In this document: piece by piece, positions 1 to 13,978 of the stretch
Position numbering within the stretch: the stretch's first letter is position 1
How the letters are laid out: each line of letters opens with the position of its first letter
Assembly (NCBI RefSeq): GCF_040954645.1
Contig: NC_092804.1
Span: 92,326,862-92,390,861 of the forward strand
DNA length: 64,000 nt
Direction: 5' to 3'
Origin: Diabrotica undecimpunctata
Lineage: Eukaryota > Arthropoda > Insecta > Coleoptera > Chrysomelidae
Notes under the pieces: model-generated
Database searches by the model: none
The model's input: only the letters and a program-made list of their open reading frames with translations
Told to the model about the DNA's origin: nothing
Made by a program: the position numbers and the translations under genes

Positions 1-449
1 ATCTCCTCCAATCAGAGTTCGTCACACTTATCCCCATCTACCATTTAGATAACAAACAACAATTTTACCTGCAATTATAAATTTCCTAAAAACTATTAAC
101 ATGCTAATCGGTTTCTACAAATTCTTAAGAACTAACGGAGAAATATAATTTCTAAATATTCTATTCTATTGTCTTATTCACTGTACAAGTCCATTTGGAA
201 AACCCGCTCGCATTGTTCATGACTTCACTTAAGCTCACTCACGTCACTCGAATATATTTTACAAAGAAAATAATTTATGCATATCTTAAATCTTGTTTAC
301 TACAGGTCATCCAGGATAATCGACTTTCATTTCTTCGAAATATCTTTTATAATTTATTAGTTGAATTATTTGAATTATTATATTTTGTACTTTGAAATAT
401 ATTAAGAGCAAACCAATATTATTTTCAATGTTACATAGCTTAACAACTT
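1..449 (-). mobile_element. LTR fragment, Gypsy-like family 1
   Basis: The reverse complement starts with TGTTAAGCTATGTAA at about 449 and runs off the window at position 1. It matches the 3' LTR of the element at 39247-48814, where the same sequence is split between 44225-45284 and 47780-47925 by LINE insertions. Here it is uninterrupted, so it shows the empty site for the later LINEs. Short open frames inside it are not genes. I cannot tell whether it is a solo LTR or part of a longer element to the left. Confidence 0.8.
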
Positions 450-528
450 TCCAGGATATCTTGAAAATTTAATTAAATGGTCTATTTAGTAATTTTTAAT
501 TTTATCTTTGGCTGATAAAATGAATCAT

Positions 529-532
<4 letters not shown>

Positions 533-603
<71 letters not shown>
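533..603. repeat. (TA)n microsatellite
   Basis: Uninterrupted AT dinucleotide run directly next to the left end of the solo LTR at 607. Any reading frame through it gives only alternating Tyr-Ile. Confidence 0.97.
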
Positions 604-605
<2 letters not shown>

Positions 606-606
606 T

Positions 607-2581
<1,975 letters not shown>

Positions 2582-2609
2582 GTTACTTAACTGTCGCTTG
2601 TGAAAAAAT

Positions 2610-2828
2610 ACTTGCGCAGTGGTTGAGCACTATGAAAACACTGGTCATATGCTAGATTATAACAAAGCTTACATTTTGGCGCAGACTGATAACTACAAAA
2701 GTAGATTATTTCTTGAGATGTATTACATTAACAAAAATAAAAACACTTTAAATTATAAAACGGACACTGGACAGTTAAGTAACATATATTGTAACATATT
2801 GAACAAAATTTATAAATATTCAAAATAG
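2610..2828 (+). pseudogene. Penelope-like element, GIY-YIG C-terminal fragment
   Basis: The frame encodes a tail of the type HYENTGHMLDYNKAYIL, then KSRLFLEMYYI and LNYKTDTGQLSNIY. This H-x-x-x-x-GH, then R-x-x-x-E-x-x-xI, then N-x-KTD-x-x-x-L-IY pattern is the end of the GIY-YIG nuclease domain that closes Penelope-like ORFs, cutting target DNA for element insertion. The GIY-YIG core, the reverse transcriptase and everything upstream are missing, cut off by the TA array. The same C-terminal pattern occurs in the element at 50221-51610. The AT-rich stretch to 3202 is probably its 3' UTR. Confidence 0.65.
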
Positions 2829-3201
2829 CCAACATTCATCTTAATAACAACTAACCTTAATAATTCATCAAAGAAATATCATTCTTCTAACGTTTCTTTT
2901 ATTGTTATTTTTATTTTTACATTTGAAATAATTTTAATTTTTTATCGTATAGCTGTAAGGAACGTGCTTAAGACAATTTAATTTTGACATTCAATATTTC
3001 AACTACTTCAATGCCAGTTTTTATTTGCGAAATCTTTTAAATTCTGTGAGTGTTTTAAAATGTATTTGTACGCTATTTTTTGTAATGTTTAAATTGTTTT
3101 AGTTTACTTCTGAGGAAGCTATTAAATAAATGGCGAAATATTGAGTATCTCAGAAAAAAGAAAGATTTTCATTACAGACCACTTTACCCGATAATTCGAA
3201 C

Positions 3202-3202
<1 letters not shown>

Positions 3203-3261
<59 letters not shown>
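3203..3261. repeat. (TA)n microsatellite
   Basis: Pure TA run at the distal end of the Penelope-like 3' UTR. Confidence 0.97.
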
Positions 3262-3265
<4 letters not shown>

Positions 3266-3603
3266 ACGTTCTTCCACACATATTCTTATTCTTTTATTAT
3301 TTTATTTTTATATTTAATTCTTTAATTAACGTGTGTATTTCTTATATACGTAAACTAATACGGCCCTGTATGCACCGCCCCTATGAGACTAAAGAGAAAC
3401 GATGTTACTTGGAACTACACGCACCTCAGTCTTGTATAGATCAGCGCGATAAACACTCCAGTTTTTTTTTGTGTAAACTTAACCACGCAACGTTAAGAAG
3501 ATTGTGCATCCTGAGTTCCCCCAGTGCGTTATGAAAGAAGCAGAAGTGTTAGTTCAACATCACAGATACCGTAATTTGATTGCATATCCACACAATATTG
3601 ATA
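3262..3603. other. Intronic sequence, nothing recognised
   Basis: Short overlapping open frames without recognisable domains. Possibly decayed repeat DNA. Confidence 0.5.
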
Positions 3604-4242
3604 CAGTATACTCCCTCTATAACGAACACGGTTATTACGAGGTTTCGCTTATAACGAGATACATTAGATGTATCGTGAAATTTCTATTGAACTATAACCG
3701 TCTATAGCGAGGCAAATTTGGTTATAACGAGAGAAAATAAGATCCAAAAACGTGTTTTTTACGTTTTTGGTCCGGTCGTGGCTATAAATAAATACCTTTT
3801 CAAACAGCCACTCAATAAACTTAACTGCAGCCCGCAATAAACTTCTTTACAATGAATAAATACAACTGTTTCAAATCTTTAGAAAATATATGATAGAATG
3901 ATACTGGACCATTTAAAGCAGTTAAAAATGACAGAGCTCTTAAAATTGCAGAAGCAATAGTTTATGTTATCCTTGAAAATACGCTTTATACATTATGTAG
4001 TTGGAAAAAAATATAAGTACATATATTTCATTGACAATAAAAGTAAATAACTTTTTTTCAAAAACGCCATTCAAACAATATTTATTATTGCTCCGAATGG
4101 CTTCACTATAGGAAGTTAATGGTTTAGAAAACTACAGATTCATATGTATTCACAGCATTATTATTGTCTGATATAACGAGATCGGCTTATAACGAGGTAA
4201 TTAGTCTGTCATTTCAGTTCTCGTTATAGAGGGAGTCTACTG
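3604..4242. mobile_element. Pogo/Tigger-type MITE
   Basis: Terminal inverted repeats read CAGTATACTCCCTCTATAAC on the left and, reversed, CAGTAGACTCCCTCTATAAC on the right. Both sides carry TA (3602-3603 and 4243-4244), the usual target duplication. Subterminal repeats around TTATAACGAG recur in both arms. At 639 bp with no transposase homology it is a non-autonomous element; CAGTA termini with TA duplications point to the pogo group. Confidence 0.85.
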
Positions 4243-4340
4243 TATTAATTAATAAATTTGACATGTAACTTATTTTCGCACCAACATAGTACCAGCACCT
4301 AAATAAACATTATGAACAAGTGTTTACTCTGATAGTAATT

Positions 4341-4343
<3 letters not shown>

Positions 4344-4418
<75 letters not shown>
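4344..4418. repeat. (TA)n microsatellite
   Basis: TA run 35 bp outside the splice donor of the Madm exon. Confidence 0.97.
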
Positions 4419-4420
<2 letters not shown>

Positions 4421-4453
4421 CTGTTTTTTCTATATGAAGCCAGATCTACTTAC

Positions 4454-4613
4454 TTGACATCTTCGACAAACTTCTCTAGTTTTTCCGTCACGGTAATGTT
4501 GGCCATTTTCATCTGGACACACTCTCCACTTTTTCGCTTCATCTCTGCCACGATGACATCGGGACCGTACCATCTCTGCATCAGTTCGTCTGTTATTGTG
4601 TCCGATATGTTAG
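4454..4613 (-). CDS. Madm: Madm/NRBP pseudokinase, exon after the kinase domain
   Basis: NRBP (Drosophila Madm) is a kinase-like scaffold protein acting in growth and trafficking pathways. This 160-bp exon on the minus strand has a good acceptor (TACAG at its 5' side) and a GTAAGT donor. The frame starts with two bases completing an Ala codon and reads ANISDTITDELMQRWYG, then DVIVAEM, and ends VTEKLEKFVEDV. In NRBP proteins the segment after the kinase fold has a VLAEI-like strand followed by an LDKFLEDVR-like helix start, matching in order and spacing. It enters in phase 1, exactly what the donor at 60915 supplies, and leaves in phase 2. The following exons are not in the window. It lies between two inverted LTR copies (607-2477 and 6358-10266). 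Confidence 0.87.
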
Positions 4614-5766
4614 CTGTATGAAAACAATAAAAACAGAATTATTTAATCCTCATGAAAGTCAAACTCAAACTTAATTAGATCTCAACATAATTCTTTAAAT
4701 ATACTCGGTAAAGGTAAATACATACATATACATAAATAAACTTACTAAGTAATATATTTCGATATCTAAACTAACAGTATCAGGAACTACTATTATTTAA
4801 CCTTAAGTAACCTTAATAACAATTATAACACTTGTTGAATAAAAAAATAATGTATGAATTATTAAGTAATAACAATGTAGCAGTTTGGGTACCTTCGTTG
4901 GATATAATTATTTACTGATAATTACTTCTTTTCAAAAAATTCAAACAAATAACTGTCTTTACATATGACACAATGCAGTAATGATTTGACACTTCTGAAT
5001 GCATCTTCTTTTTGAGATTTTAATATTATGTTTATATGGGATTAAGCTACAATTAATTGTATTTAAAATTACATTCTAACTACTTAAAGTTTGACATTTC
5101 GACTTCCATTCCGGAAATCATTTTCAAAAAAGATTGCTTTAACCATTCTGGAAAAATATAATTGTTTAACCAACAAGTTGTTCATAGGTTATGTTTTTCA
5201 AAATTGATTGTTGACATACATGGCCTTGATCTTGTAGGCATGATTATGGTTGAAAAATTTTGAGGGTGGTGTTCTGGTGTAAATTCTGACTGTTTTGTCT
5301 GTTTTTGTGTTATATGTTTATGTAGTGTGTATCGTAGTTGTGGTTATATAACGTAGGTTGTGTATCATGAAATTATATGATTGTGTATTGTGCGTTGCAT
5401 ATGTACTGTATATAAACCATAGATGATGTCTCCGACTTCCTATTACTCCGCTGTTATTAATATGTTCATGTTATTGACTTCTTTTAGTAGTGGTAACCAA
5501 AGCCTGCTACATTCTGCTGATGGATTTACTACACATTTTTCTTCATTTACCAGTAGGTATATGGGAAATAAGTCGATAGTCACAATCTTACGTAGTTTTT
5601 ATTATTTAATGATGGTAGGGCTCAGTACGTTAGTCTTATTTATATTAAAAACTACATGATATCAGATACAGGTAAGCTCTATAAACTAAGATAATCCTGA
5701 AAACCACCTTTCCCTCAAGGAATCCATTCACTCAAACTCCGGAATGTATATGTTTTTTATTTTTAA
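4614..5766. other. Intronic sequence, nothing recognised
   Basis: AT-rich unique-looking DNA just upstream (in gene sense) of the Madm exon. I saw no open frame with domain similarity; the short frame at 5423-5659 is not convincing. Part of the right half may belong to the Jockey relic that follows. Confidence 0.5.
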
Positions 5767-6070
5767 GTTATAAAATTCGGGTATTTTCTTGGGTCGTTGG
5801 GCCAATAGGTTGTTTGGCCAGTACTTAAGTATGTTGACTTGTTATCTGATATGACTGCAAGTAATTCCTTGCCCTTAGTTGTTATGACCCTAGAACCCCA
5901 TTATTGTGTATTCCAGTCTCCACCAACTATATATCTATTACCTAACGATCTGAGAAAATCTTGGTATTGTTCCATTTTGTTATTATGTTTTGGCGCACAG
6001 TATATGGCAGATATTACTATTGGCCCCGTGAAGTTATGAACGCAAACTGTTGTTGCCTGTAGATAATCTT
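5767..6070 (-). pseudogene. Jockey-type LINE endonuclease fragment
   Basis: Reading the minus strand from about 6070, the frame has IVISAIYCAPKH, then RYIVGGDWNTQYWGSR and STGQPTYWPND. These match the APE-type endonuclease of Jockey-clade retrotransposons (GDfNAKH-x-x-WGSR, then LS-x-x-x-PT-x-W), which nicks target DNA. The usual Asn-Ala-Lys-His after GD is altered to WNTQY. Only about 100 residues remain, with no reverse transcriptase, so it is a short relic. Confidence 0.72.
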
Positions 6071-7060
6071 GTTTTTTTTTTTTTCTTTTTTTACTTATTT
6101 TTTTATTATATATCGTTGGTATGCGTGCAAAGGGGTACAAGTATACATTTGGTGAAAAATGAGAAAAGTACACTACGCTATAAAAAACAAGTTAATCTGT
6201 GGTTGTGCAAAGAGACATAAGTCAATAATAACATCGTTATCTAGACACGAGTTTGTGCCCAATCACTCTAAATCAAAATTTTATCATTCATTGCGTGCAA
6301 AGAAGTATAACTTGACTTATATCCAATAGCACCACTAGCGCATCCCGTGCGTTTAGTTGTAACCTCGGAAACCTTTTTTGGATGGTGCTAGAAAGGTCAC
6401 CAATGGAGACACTGCGGACGGCAGCCAGATGGTTGGTGGAGAGCGAGTCGTGGGTTCGAAACTAGCTTTTGAAACCAGGAATGGGTCCAACGGACGAAAT
6501 AAGTAAAGATAGGATAGGAGATATTAGAAAAGATACAGAAATAAACAAAATTATAGATGGGTTAAATTATCACAGATTAGATAAGATAGGAACAGGGCGC
6601 CACTTAATTTTTAGGGGTTTAAGGAGAAAATTAAGAAACCTTAGAAAAGAAAAGAGATAAGGAAAGATATTTAGGTTCAGAGATCAAACCCAAGAAAAGA
6701 TATCAACAATTAATTATTAAATAAATTTGGTTAACACTGTGCATAAACAAATAATAAGTATATTAGGTATTATACCTACTTACCTACGAAACTTAATCAG
6801 CCTGATCTTTCTTCTGGTCGAAAGTATAATAATAATTTAATATAATAAGTAAATATTCAGAGTTATGGTTATATCAGGAAACTTGTTAGGAGTCGACAAA
6901 TAAAATTCATTCATAAAACAAAAACAATATATTCAACGACAAAATGATATCGGTAGCTGAATGTACACACAAGATAAAAATACACCATTAACTATGAAAT
7001 GGGGGTATACATATAAAAATAAGCAATAATATAATTAGAAAATACCTTTACAAAGATATA

Positions 7061-9114
7061 CAGTGTGGAAATCACTTATGGAATAAAATTGTTTGTGTCC
7101 TTATTATAGAAAATAATAAAAAACTCTGGGACACGTTAACTTTTAAATTTAAATGTGCGCTTTTTAAACATAAATCTAAATGTACAGGGTGATCCACGCA
7201 GGTCTGGCATAGTCCATAATCCTTATTTTTAATGAAACACCCTGTATATTTTTATAATACAAGGTGAAATTTTGAAATTAATAATTTATCACGTGTTATG
7301 GTATTATTTTTAATTAGCTAAATACAGACAATACACTTCTACTATAAGTGTCAGTATACTGGGGAAAATTTCTGTTTAAAGTTTATTCGTTTACCAAATT
7401 CCCATCAGTAAACATGAGCACGTGTTGATATTCGCCGTCTCATTCGTCAAGAGGCTATTAAATATAATTTATTAGACAGATTCTCATGTTACAGATCCCA
7501 ACTTGCCATCATTTTAAATTCAGATTGTATCGTGTTGATTTTTAAATTAATATATTGTGTTATATTTATGTTATAGTTATTGGTAAGTTATTTACTGGTC
7601 GTGTTATTTTTTATTCGTGTTTAGTTTAATTGTTATATAATGATTAATTTTCAAGAAATTCTTACGCTAACAGTTTCAAAAGTAAATATTTTTAAAAATC
7701 ATATGATACATAGGTCGTACATCAGTACGACCCTGTTTGGCTTACACGTGGTTCTATTGACGATTGGGAATTTGTAGAATGAATAGGGTTTAGTAACCGT
7801 GTTAACATTTTTTGTCATGAATAGGTAAAAACTGTCTAGATAGTCTGCTAATTAAATTAAATCGGTAAATAATGCGGATTGTTATCAATTAGTTGTTGGT
7901 TTGTTGACATTTTACATTTATAAAATAATAAATTCCTAATTAAAAGCTAATTTCTTGCAGAAATAAACATTAAATATTTAACTGAGACTCAACGAATTGA
8001 CATTTTAATGATGATCGGTTACGGGGAGAATTGTAGAAGTAGCAAACTTTTTTAATCAGAGGTATCCTCAGTTGTCTAATATTGCACAAGGTACTGTGTC
8101 TAAAATTTATGCACAATTCAGAGAACTTGGACAGGTCAAACTTTGTGCAGGAGCTAACAGAAGACGATCCAGATTTCTGCGAAAGAATGATAGATAAAAT
8201 TAACACAAATGAAATAGCTCTTGGCCCAATTCTTTTTTCTGATGAATCAACATTTACATTGAACGGAGACGTAAATCGACAAAACTGTAGATATTGGTCA
8301 GCGGAGAATCCTCCGTGGAGGCGTGAGACACACACTCACCAAAAGTTGAATGTTTGGGCAGTTATTATAGGAGATATAGGAGATCATATTATTGGTCCTA
8401 TATTTGTAGATGGTAATTTGACAGCGGAAAAATATTTAAGCATGCTAAGAGACGATATTCTTCCTCAGTTGGTTAACTTATATCCCAATCCAATAGATCT
8501 GACCCTACCGCATGAAACTGTCTGGTTCCAGCAGGACGGTGCAACACCCCATTATGCTTTAATGGTGAGAAATTACTTGAATGAAATCTTCTTCAATAAA
8601 TGGATTGGACGAAGGGGTACTATTGAGTGACCAGCTAGGTCGCCAGATCTTATGCCTTTGGATTTTTTTCTGTGGTGTTATCTCAAGAACAAAGTATTTG
8701 CAACACAACCAACTAGCATTTAAGACCTCAAAGAAAGGATAACTACAGAAATACAGAATATTTCACCTCAAACTTTAAACAAAGTTCGGGACGAGTTTTA
8801 TAGGAGACTGTGTTATTGCCAAATTATACTTAATTTTAAAATTTCACCTTTTATTATTCATAATAGACCCTACATGATATAGTTCGTTGAGATGAGGTTG
8901 TTAAGGAGCTTTTAAAAACATAAAAATATACAGGGTGTTTCATTTAAAATACAGATTATGGACTATGCCAGACTTGCGTGGATCACCCTGTACATTCAAA
9001 TTTAAGTTTAAAAAGCGCACATTTAAATTTAAAAGTTAAGGTATCTCAACGTTTTTTATTATTTTCTAAAATAAGGACAAAAACAATTTTATTCCATAAG
9101 TGGTTTCCACACTG
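7061..9114 (+). mobile_element. Mariner-like element (DD41D type) with ~190-bp inverted repeats
   Basis: The ends read CAGTGTGGAAATCACTTATG and its inverse, flanked by TA on both sides (7059-7060 and 9115-9116). Similarity between the arms continues inward for roughly 190-200 bp, including ACAGGGTGATCCACGCA and its inverse near 8985. It carries a broken transposase and sits inside the family 2 LTR; the solo LTR at 607-2477 lacks it and preserves the empty site. It therefore inserted after that LTR. Confidence 0.9.
7983..8826 (+). pseudogene. Mariner transposase pseudogene (DD41D)
   Basis: A cut-and-paste transposase of the IS630/Tc1/mariner superfamily. An N-terminal helix-turn-helix remnant (RYPQLSNIAQGTVSKI, about 8060-8107) is followed after a frame change by the catalytic domain. 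Visible pieces are LFSDESTF (first Asp), LNVWAVI, WFQQDGATPH (second Asp) and SPDLMPLDFFLW (third Asp). I count 41 residues between the second and third Asp. A TGA at 8628-8630 replaces the Trp before PARSPD, and a second stop lies near 8720, so the copy is dead. The spacing matches the DD41D (rosa-like) mariner group; clade assignment is inference. Confidence 0.87.
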
Positions 9115-10266
9115 TATAATACAATCATCCACAAATAAAGTTTTGGCGTATCTCGAGATATTACAGCAAAAAAAAATGAATAAAAATTATAACAAACACA
9201 AAAGATAACAAAAATTAACCAAATCTAAATTTACAAAAATACAAAAAGGTTACTGAAATGAAAACATAAAAATTTAACCAAACCGCACTTAGTTAAATCG
9301 ATTAGCTATCTCACACTATTATTTAATGATAAACTGAGACTTAATGTTCATAATTATTACTTATTGAAATTTCTTGGTAGCCGATTGAATTTGGTTCGTA
9401 ACAAAAAAATATAGAATGTTCTTTAAATTGAATGCAAAATTCAGTAGCTACTCTCAACTACAGGTGAAGACATGAATGAACTTTGATTCGCCCAGATGAT
9501 TGCAGATAGTATGATACCATACCATATTACTCGCCCAGATAAGTGGAGATACTAAGATTATGGTAACTTACAGTAATTCCTGACGACTGCTGCATTAATT
9601 CACTGAAGTTAATACTATACTTGTATTAAACACTGAATTTAATTAACATTAAAGGTACTTTATAACTATATTTAATCTAATATAGTATAAGATTAAAAAA
9701 AACTCAAATAAACAAGTGTATACACACTTATAAAGAAAATGCACAGATACGGTAAGGTAGCAGATACGATAATATGAGCGAAGCGTCTCACGAGAAATAA
9801 CTCTTTTCTTAACGAGTGCCCACTCAGAATTAACTTGGCTCCTCTAAAATTTTACCAAACTACCTCCAAAAAAGAAGAAAGGATATCTCCGACTCAGAAA
9901 TCATGGGACAGTATCCATTTCTTAGAAGACAAAATTCTAACGACATCGGAAAGTTCGAGATAATTAACGGTAATAGTAATTGGACGTGATAAAATATAAA
10001 TCTTCTAGATTGGGGCTTTACAGAAAAATTACTATACGAGCCCGGAATATTTACAAATCTATCATAAAGGACCCGCCTTCACCAAAAAACATTAGTTCCT
10101 TTCATACTCCGGATTAAGACGGAAAGGATTAAAAACCTTTCGGACGCAGGGAAATTCCGTGCATTCAATAAAATTTTGAAGATGGTAAACCGAACATGAG
10201 CGTATCATCACGGGGGTAAAAGGAATAAAAATAATTAATATTTTAATTATATAAAAAAATGTTACA

Positions 10267-11689
10267 CAGCCCCCTCCAAAGAGAGGAAACTGGTGACGAA
10301 GAAGAAAGAAAACGGTTTCCGATCAAAAGCTAAGGATACATTTTTTTTATATACCCTTCTAACGATTCGAAGAACGTGCCTCGAAAAGAAGTACAAGATA
10401 TAAGAGACGTTAACATCATTAACAAATGAAGTAACCCAACGTTAAGATAATAAAATTTATTTAAGGTAAACCTCGAGATCGGTGCTCATGAGCAATTCGT
10501 TCAGATAAATTAGAGAACGAGATATTTTTAGGGAATCTCTAATTAAAAACACGGTATCGAAATGGCTTAAATAACAACACTGGATAAAATCTTAATCACA
10601 ATGACAAGCATATGCCAAAGTGGAAGTCAAAAAGAATTAAATAAAACTCAACTAGCATTAATAAGAGTAGAAGAAGAAGAAAAAAATTAAGTACCTGGTT
10701 GTCAGTTGATAGCTTCGCGTATCACACGCCTAAATTTAATTGAGGGTCACAATCGGTAAAGTCGCAATCGGTAAAGTCACAATCGGGTCGAAGTTGACAT
10801 AACGAAAAGTCATATCAGGGAAAGGGGTCTGTAGAGAACATCAGTACTAAAAGAATGTAAGGGTAAGAAGAATTAAGAGGAATGTGTTTGTCTTCCTTAA
10901 AAGCTCAACAGGTCCCTAGCGGACGAATCCCAGATCATCATCCTAGCCGTTCCCCTCGTGACAACTCGTGACAACAAAGGTCAAAACAGATTCCGAAATA
11001 TAGAAGAAAAAGAAAAAAAAAGATTTTGCGTCGAGAAGTTCATTCTCATGATTCACACATGGTAGCTTGATTTATCACTGGCTGTATGACAGAGCAAAAG
11101 TAATTTATCGCCATTCGGGGTTAATAAATCCATAAAGGATTGAGTATCAGTTTTTTATACAAATAAAAAAACATACTAGATAATGAAGGAGTTACTATAA
11201 CTACTATATAGATAATAAAAGTATAATAACGTAATTAAAGTTATTACACTTTAACGGTGCAGTAAGCAAATGATTTTTCGTGTACTGACCAGGTAATGAG
11301 CTTTGGCACAGATTTTTCTGTGGTTTTCCACCTAAATAAGATAGATAAGAAGATAAGATAAGATAGCGAGCAAAGATAAATTGAACTTTATTCAAAGGTA
11401 ATTTAAGTGACTTTTCACTTATCGGTAAGATAATAAGTTTTGCTCAAAGATAATTTAAGTGATTTTTCACTTATCGGTAAGGTAATAGAGACCAGCCAGT
11501 AATTAGCTCACTAGCCGATCTAATTGATAACGGTATGGTGGTATTTTTCACCTAACCGTACTCGAAAGATATGTGACTTCTGGTGGGCAATCAAAGAGGT
11601 AGACGAGAGAAGATAGAAGAGAAAAATATTCATATATGAATATATAGCTAAGACTGTAGATAATATTATACGTTGCAGAACAGAACAAT
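10267..11689 (-). other. Gypsy family 2, 3' untranslated internal region
   Basis: Lies between the end of the integrase frame and the polypurine tract and LTR. No coding frame seen. It includes two tandem copies of a ~54-bp unit around TTTTCACTTATCGGTAAG (11396-11490). A long 3' internal spacer is inferred; decayed coding DNA is possible. Confidence 0.55.
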
Positions 11690-13020
11690 CTAATCCTGAT
11701 CGGATTCATCATCACTTGAAGAATTATCAGGATCATCGAGATATGGTTTCAAATCTTTAATATGCCAGTTCCCAGCATTTGAACCATCGGGATTTCTCAG
11801 TGTATATACAAGGGGAGACAGCTTTTTGACTACCGTACATAAGATATATTTGGGTGCTAACTTAGCCATAAACTTATCGACGGCTTTTGATAGAACCTTA
11901 TTTCGTCGCCAAACTGTATCACCGACGTGAAATTGAACATCCCATCGCCGTAAGTTATACGTTTTAGCATTGCGTTGGTACGCATTATTCAGATTAAGTT
12001 GTATTTCATCAAATACTTCACTTAACCCTCGTATTTCAGAAACATATTTGTCATGTTGCTCTGAAGTAACGGTAGATATCAAATTATCGGCAGATAAAGA
12101 ATAATAGTTACCGGCAATAGGGACATACCTGGCAAAATTAAGGAAAGATGGGGTATATTTAGTGACTTCATGTCTAGCGGTATTTATAGCTTGACGGATT
12201 TTTGGAATTTCTTTATCCCAATCGGAATGATCTTTAATATAACACCTGATAGCAGTTCCTATGGTTTTATTGCTACGTTCAACAAACTTGCACTGAGGCG
12301 AATAGACAGCATTAAACCATATTTTTTGGACCTTATACTTACTACATAAATTCTTTAATGAAGAATTATTAAGATTTCGGGCGTTATCACATATAAGAAA
12401 TTGAGGGACTCCGAACATAAGAAAAACGTCATTTTCAAGAAAATTAATGATATTTTGCGTGGTAGCTTTCCGCAAAGGATGAATCAACTTAAATTTCGAA
12501 AACCACTCGGTAACAACAAGAAGAAAAGTGTATCTTCTTTTTGAGCGAGGAAGCGGACCAATAAGATCTACGGCAATTATTTACCAAGGGAACCTAGCGG
12601 ATTTTTCTCGTCCCATTAAACCCATGGGAGCCAAAGTCGACATCTTTTGAGCTCCACAGATTTTACAAGACCTAACAAAACGAAGTACATCTTTCCGCAT
12701 TTTGGGCCAATAATATAACTCTTGAATACGATTTAAAGTTTTGAAATAGCCAAGATGGGCACAGGTAGGGGGATCGTGACAAGAAGTGATAATATCATTT
12801 CTTTGGGGTTTCGGTACTAAAATTTTCCACTCTTTATTATTAGTGGAAACAGGTAATTCGGAAGGAATTAATTTAAAAACAAAATCATCCTCTACTTTCC
12901 ACTGATGATATTTATTGGGCTCTGATAAAATCTTAGAGCGAAAATCATCGAACCAAGGATCAATTCGGTCCTTGTAGACTTCCAGATAAGAAAGTTGTGG
13001 TTTTTCGGAGATAGACTCAT
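11690..13020 (-). pseudogene. Gypsy family 2 integrase (pol C-terminal) pseudogene
   Basis: Reading down the minus strand: a zinc-binding region (AHLGYFKTLNR, then CKICGAQK), the core start AVDLIGPLPRSKRRYTFLL (first Asp), LICDNARNL (second Asp), and QCKFVERSNKTIG (catalytic Glu). The C-terminal part has WRRNKVLSKAVDKFMAKLAPKY and ends in an acidic SSSDDESDQD. It would insert the element's cDNA into chromosomes. A TAA interrupts the frame just before IIAVDL (about 12575). Protease, RT and gag are absent: similarity stops at 13022. It shares strand with the LTR at 6358-10266 and forms one 5'-truncated element with it. Confidence 0.87.
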
Positions 13021-13165
13021 ATTGTTACATAGTGATAAGTCAACTTTTGTCTCTTGACACCAGTATTCAGTTAACTTATATCTGTTGACACGTGGCGTTC
13101 TAACCTCAAAATAAGTGTCAAGCGCGTATTTGTAACAAATTTTAAAACAGTTTTAACAGTTTAAA

Positions 13166-13592
13166 ATGAGGTCTTTCCGAGCTAATAAAATTCTGGAAAT
13201 GTGTGGGAATGTACAATCAAATAATACAGGTAAGTTATCATTATTTGTCTCAAAAATTTGTTTTAATGTGACTAATAACTACAATAATACGTAGATTCCG
13301 ATTCCGAATCTTATCATCATCAAGAGGAAGCAGATGAAAAGTCAGAGCCAGAAAATAGACAGACTAATAGTAACCTAGGCAGTGGTAGAAGTAAGTTATG
13401 TTTGTTGATTTTAAGAAAAAATTAACAACTATGGTTTTAGGTTCAAACGCAGCTCCATCTATTTCTAAGTTTCCATCTGACATAGTATATGGTCTTGATT
13501 ATGATAGTGATATTGATCCTTCTTATGATCCAGAGGAAGATTCTGACGTTTTATTATCGGATGAAGATGACTTTTTAAGACCGAAAAAATAA
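13166..13592 (+). CDS. Hypothetical three-exon acidic protein (possible TE-encoded N-terminus)
   Basis: I do not recognise this protein. Three segments, 13166-13229, 13295-13390 and 13441-13592, are separated by gaps starting GTAAGT and ending AG, and all junctions are phase 1, giving one open frame of about 103 residues. It begins MRSFRANKILEMCGN, has a Ser/Glu-rich middle and an acidic end (DPSYDPEEDSDVLLSDEDD) before FLRPKK and a stop that overlaps AATAAA. The consistent phases argue against chance. It may be the N-terminal part of the DUF7869-type family found nearby, whose proteins often start with acidic low-complexity sequence, but I see no direct overlap to prove it. No host gene match is evident. 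Confidence 0.4.
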
Positions 13593-13978
13593 AAAAGCCT
13601 ATAGTCGCCTCGTGTGAGACTGTGTAAAAATATATTTATCTGTAATAAAAGCAGGCAATAAAAATTAAAATAAAAGTACTCTACCAGGAGTAGTTATTAA
13701 CTGCAAAATTATCAATGACTGAAATGTATAATAATACAAAGTTTTAATATTCTCATCGATATTTACATTTAGATGAGCCTGGTAAAATATGTACAGTCGC
13801 TCAGACAAAGTTATCATCGATGCATTCTTTGCGTAAGATAAAAATTTGTGCCTGAGCAACCGAAACCATAAAGTAGTTTACCCCAAAAAAATTTCGTTTC
13901 GACCGTCCAGTGGTTTACACTTGGGTAGGCAGGTAAAATATTTTATATTATTTTAAACATTATTTTAAAACGAAATAT
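13593..13978. other. Nothing recognised
   Basis: AT-rich; several AATAAA-like motifs just after the three-exon frame (13589, 13645, 13657). No domain-bearing frame. Confidence 0.45.

Larger units (their letters stand above)
6358..10266 (-). mobile_element. 3' LTR of Gypsy-like family 2, split by a mariner
   Basis: Inverted relative to the solo LTR at 607-2477. On the minus strand it begins TGTAACATTTTTTTATA and ends CCGAGGTTACA, giving TGTAAC...GTTACA terminal inversions. Subtracting the 2054-bp mariner plus its TA duplication leaves about 1.85 kb, equal to the solo copy. Immediately upstream in element sense is a purine-rich GGAGGGGGCTG (10267-10277 region), which fits a polypurine tract, followed further out by an integrase reading frame on the same strand. 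Left boundary is accurate to a few bases. Confidence 0.82.

Noticed and set aside
3331..3707. Two overlapping ~67-codon frames
   Set aside because: No domain, no splice support, and the second runs into the MITE at 3604.
5423..5659. 78-codon plus-strand frame
   Set aside because: Lies antisense to a region next to the Jockey relic; composition looks like random AT-rich sequence.
6405..6470. tRNA-like stretch with a B-box-like GGGTTCGAAAC, also inverted at about 2375-2440
   Set aside because: It looked like a tRNA-derived SINE, but both copies lie at the same place inside the family 2 LTR, so it is part of the LTR. No cloverleaf can be drawn with confidence.
11396..11490. Tandem ~54-bp repeat, considered as a CRISPR-like or regulatory array
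   Set aside because: Only two units, in a eukaryotic retroelement; ordinary tandem duplication.
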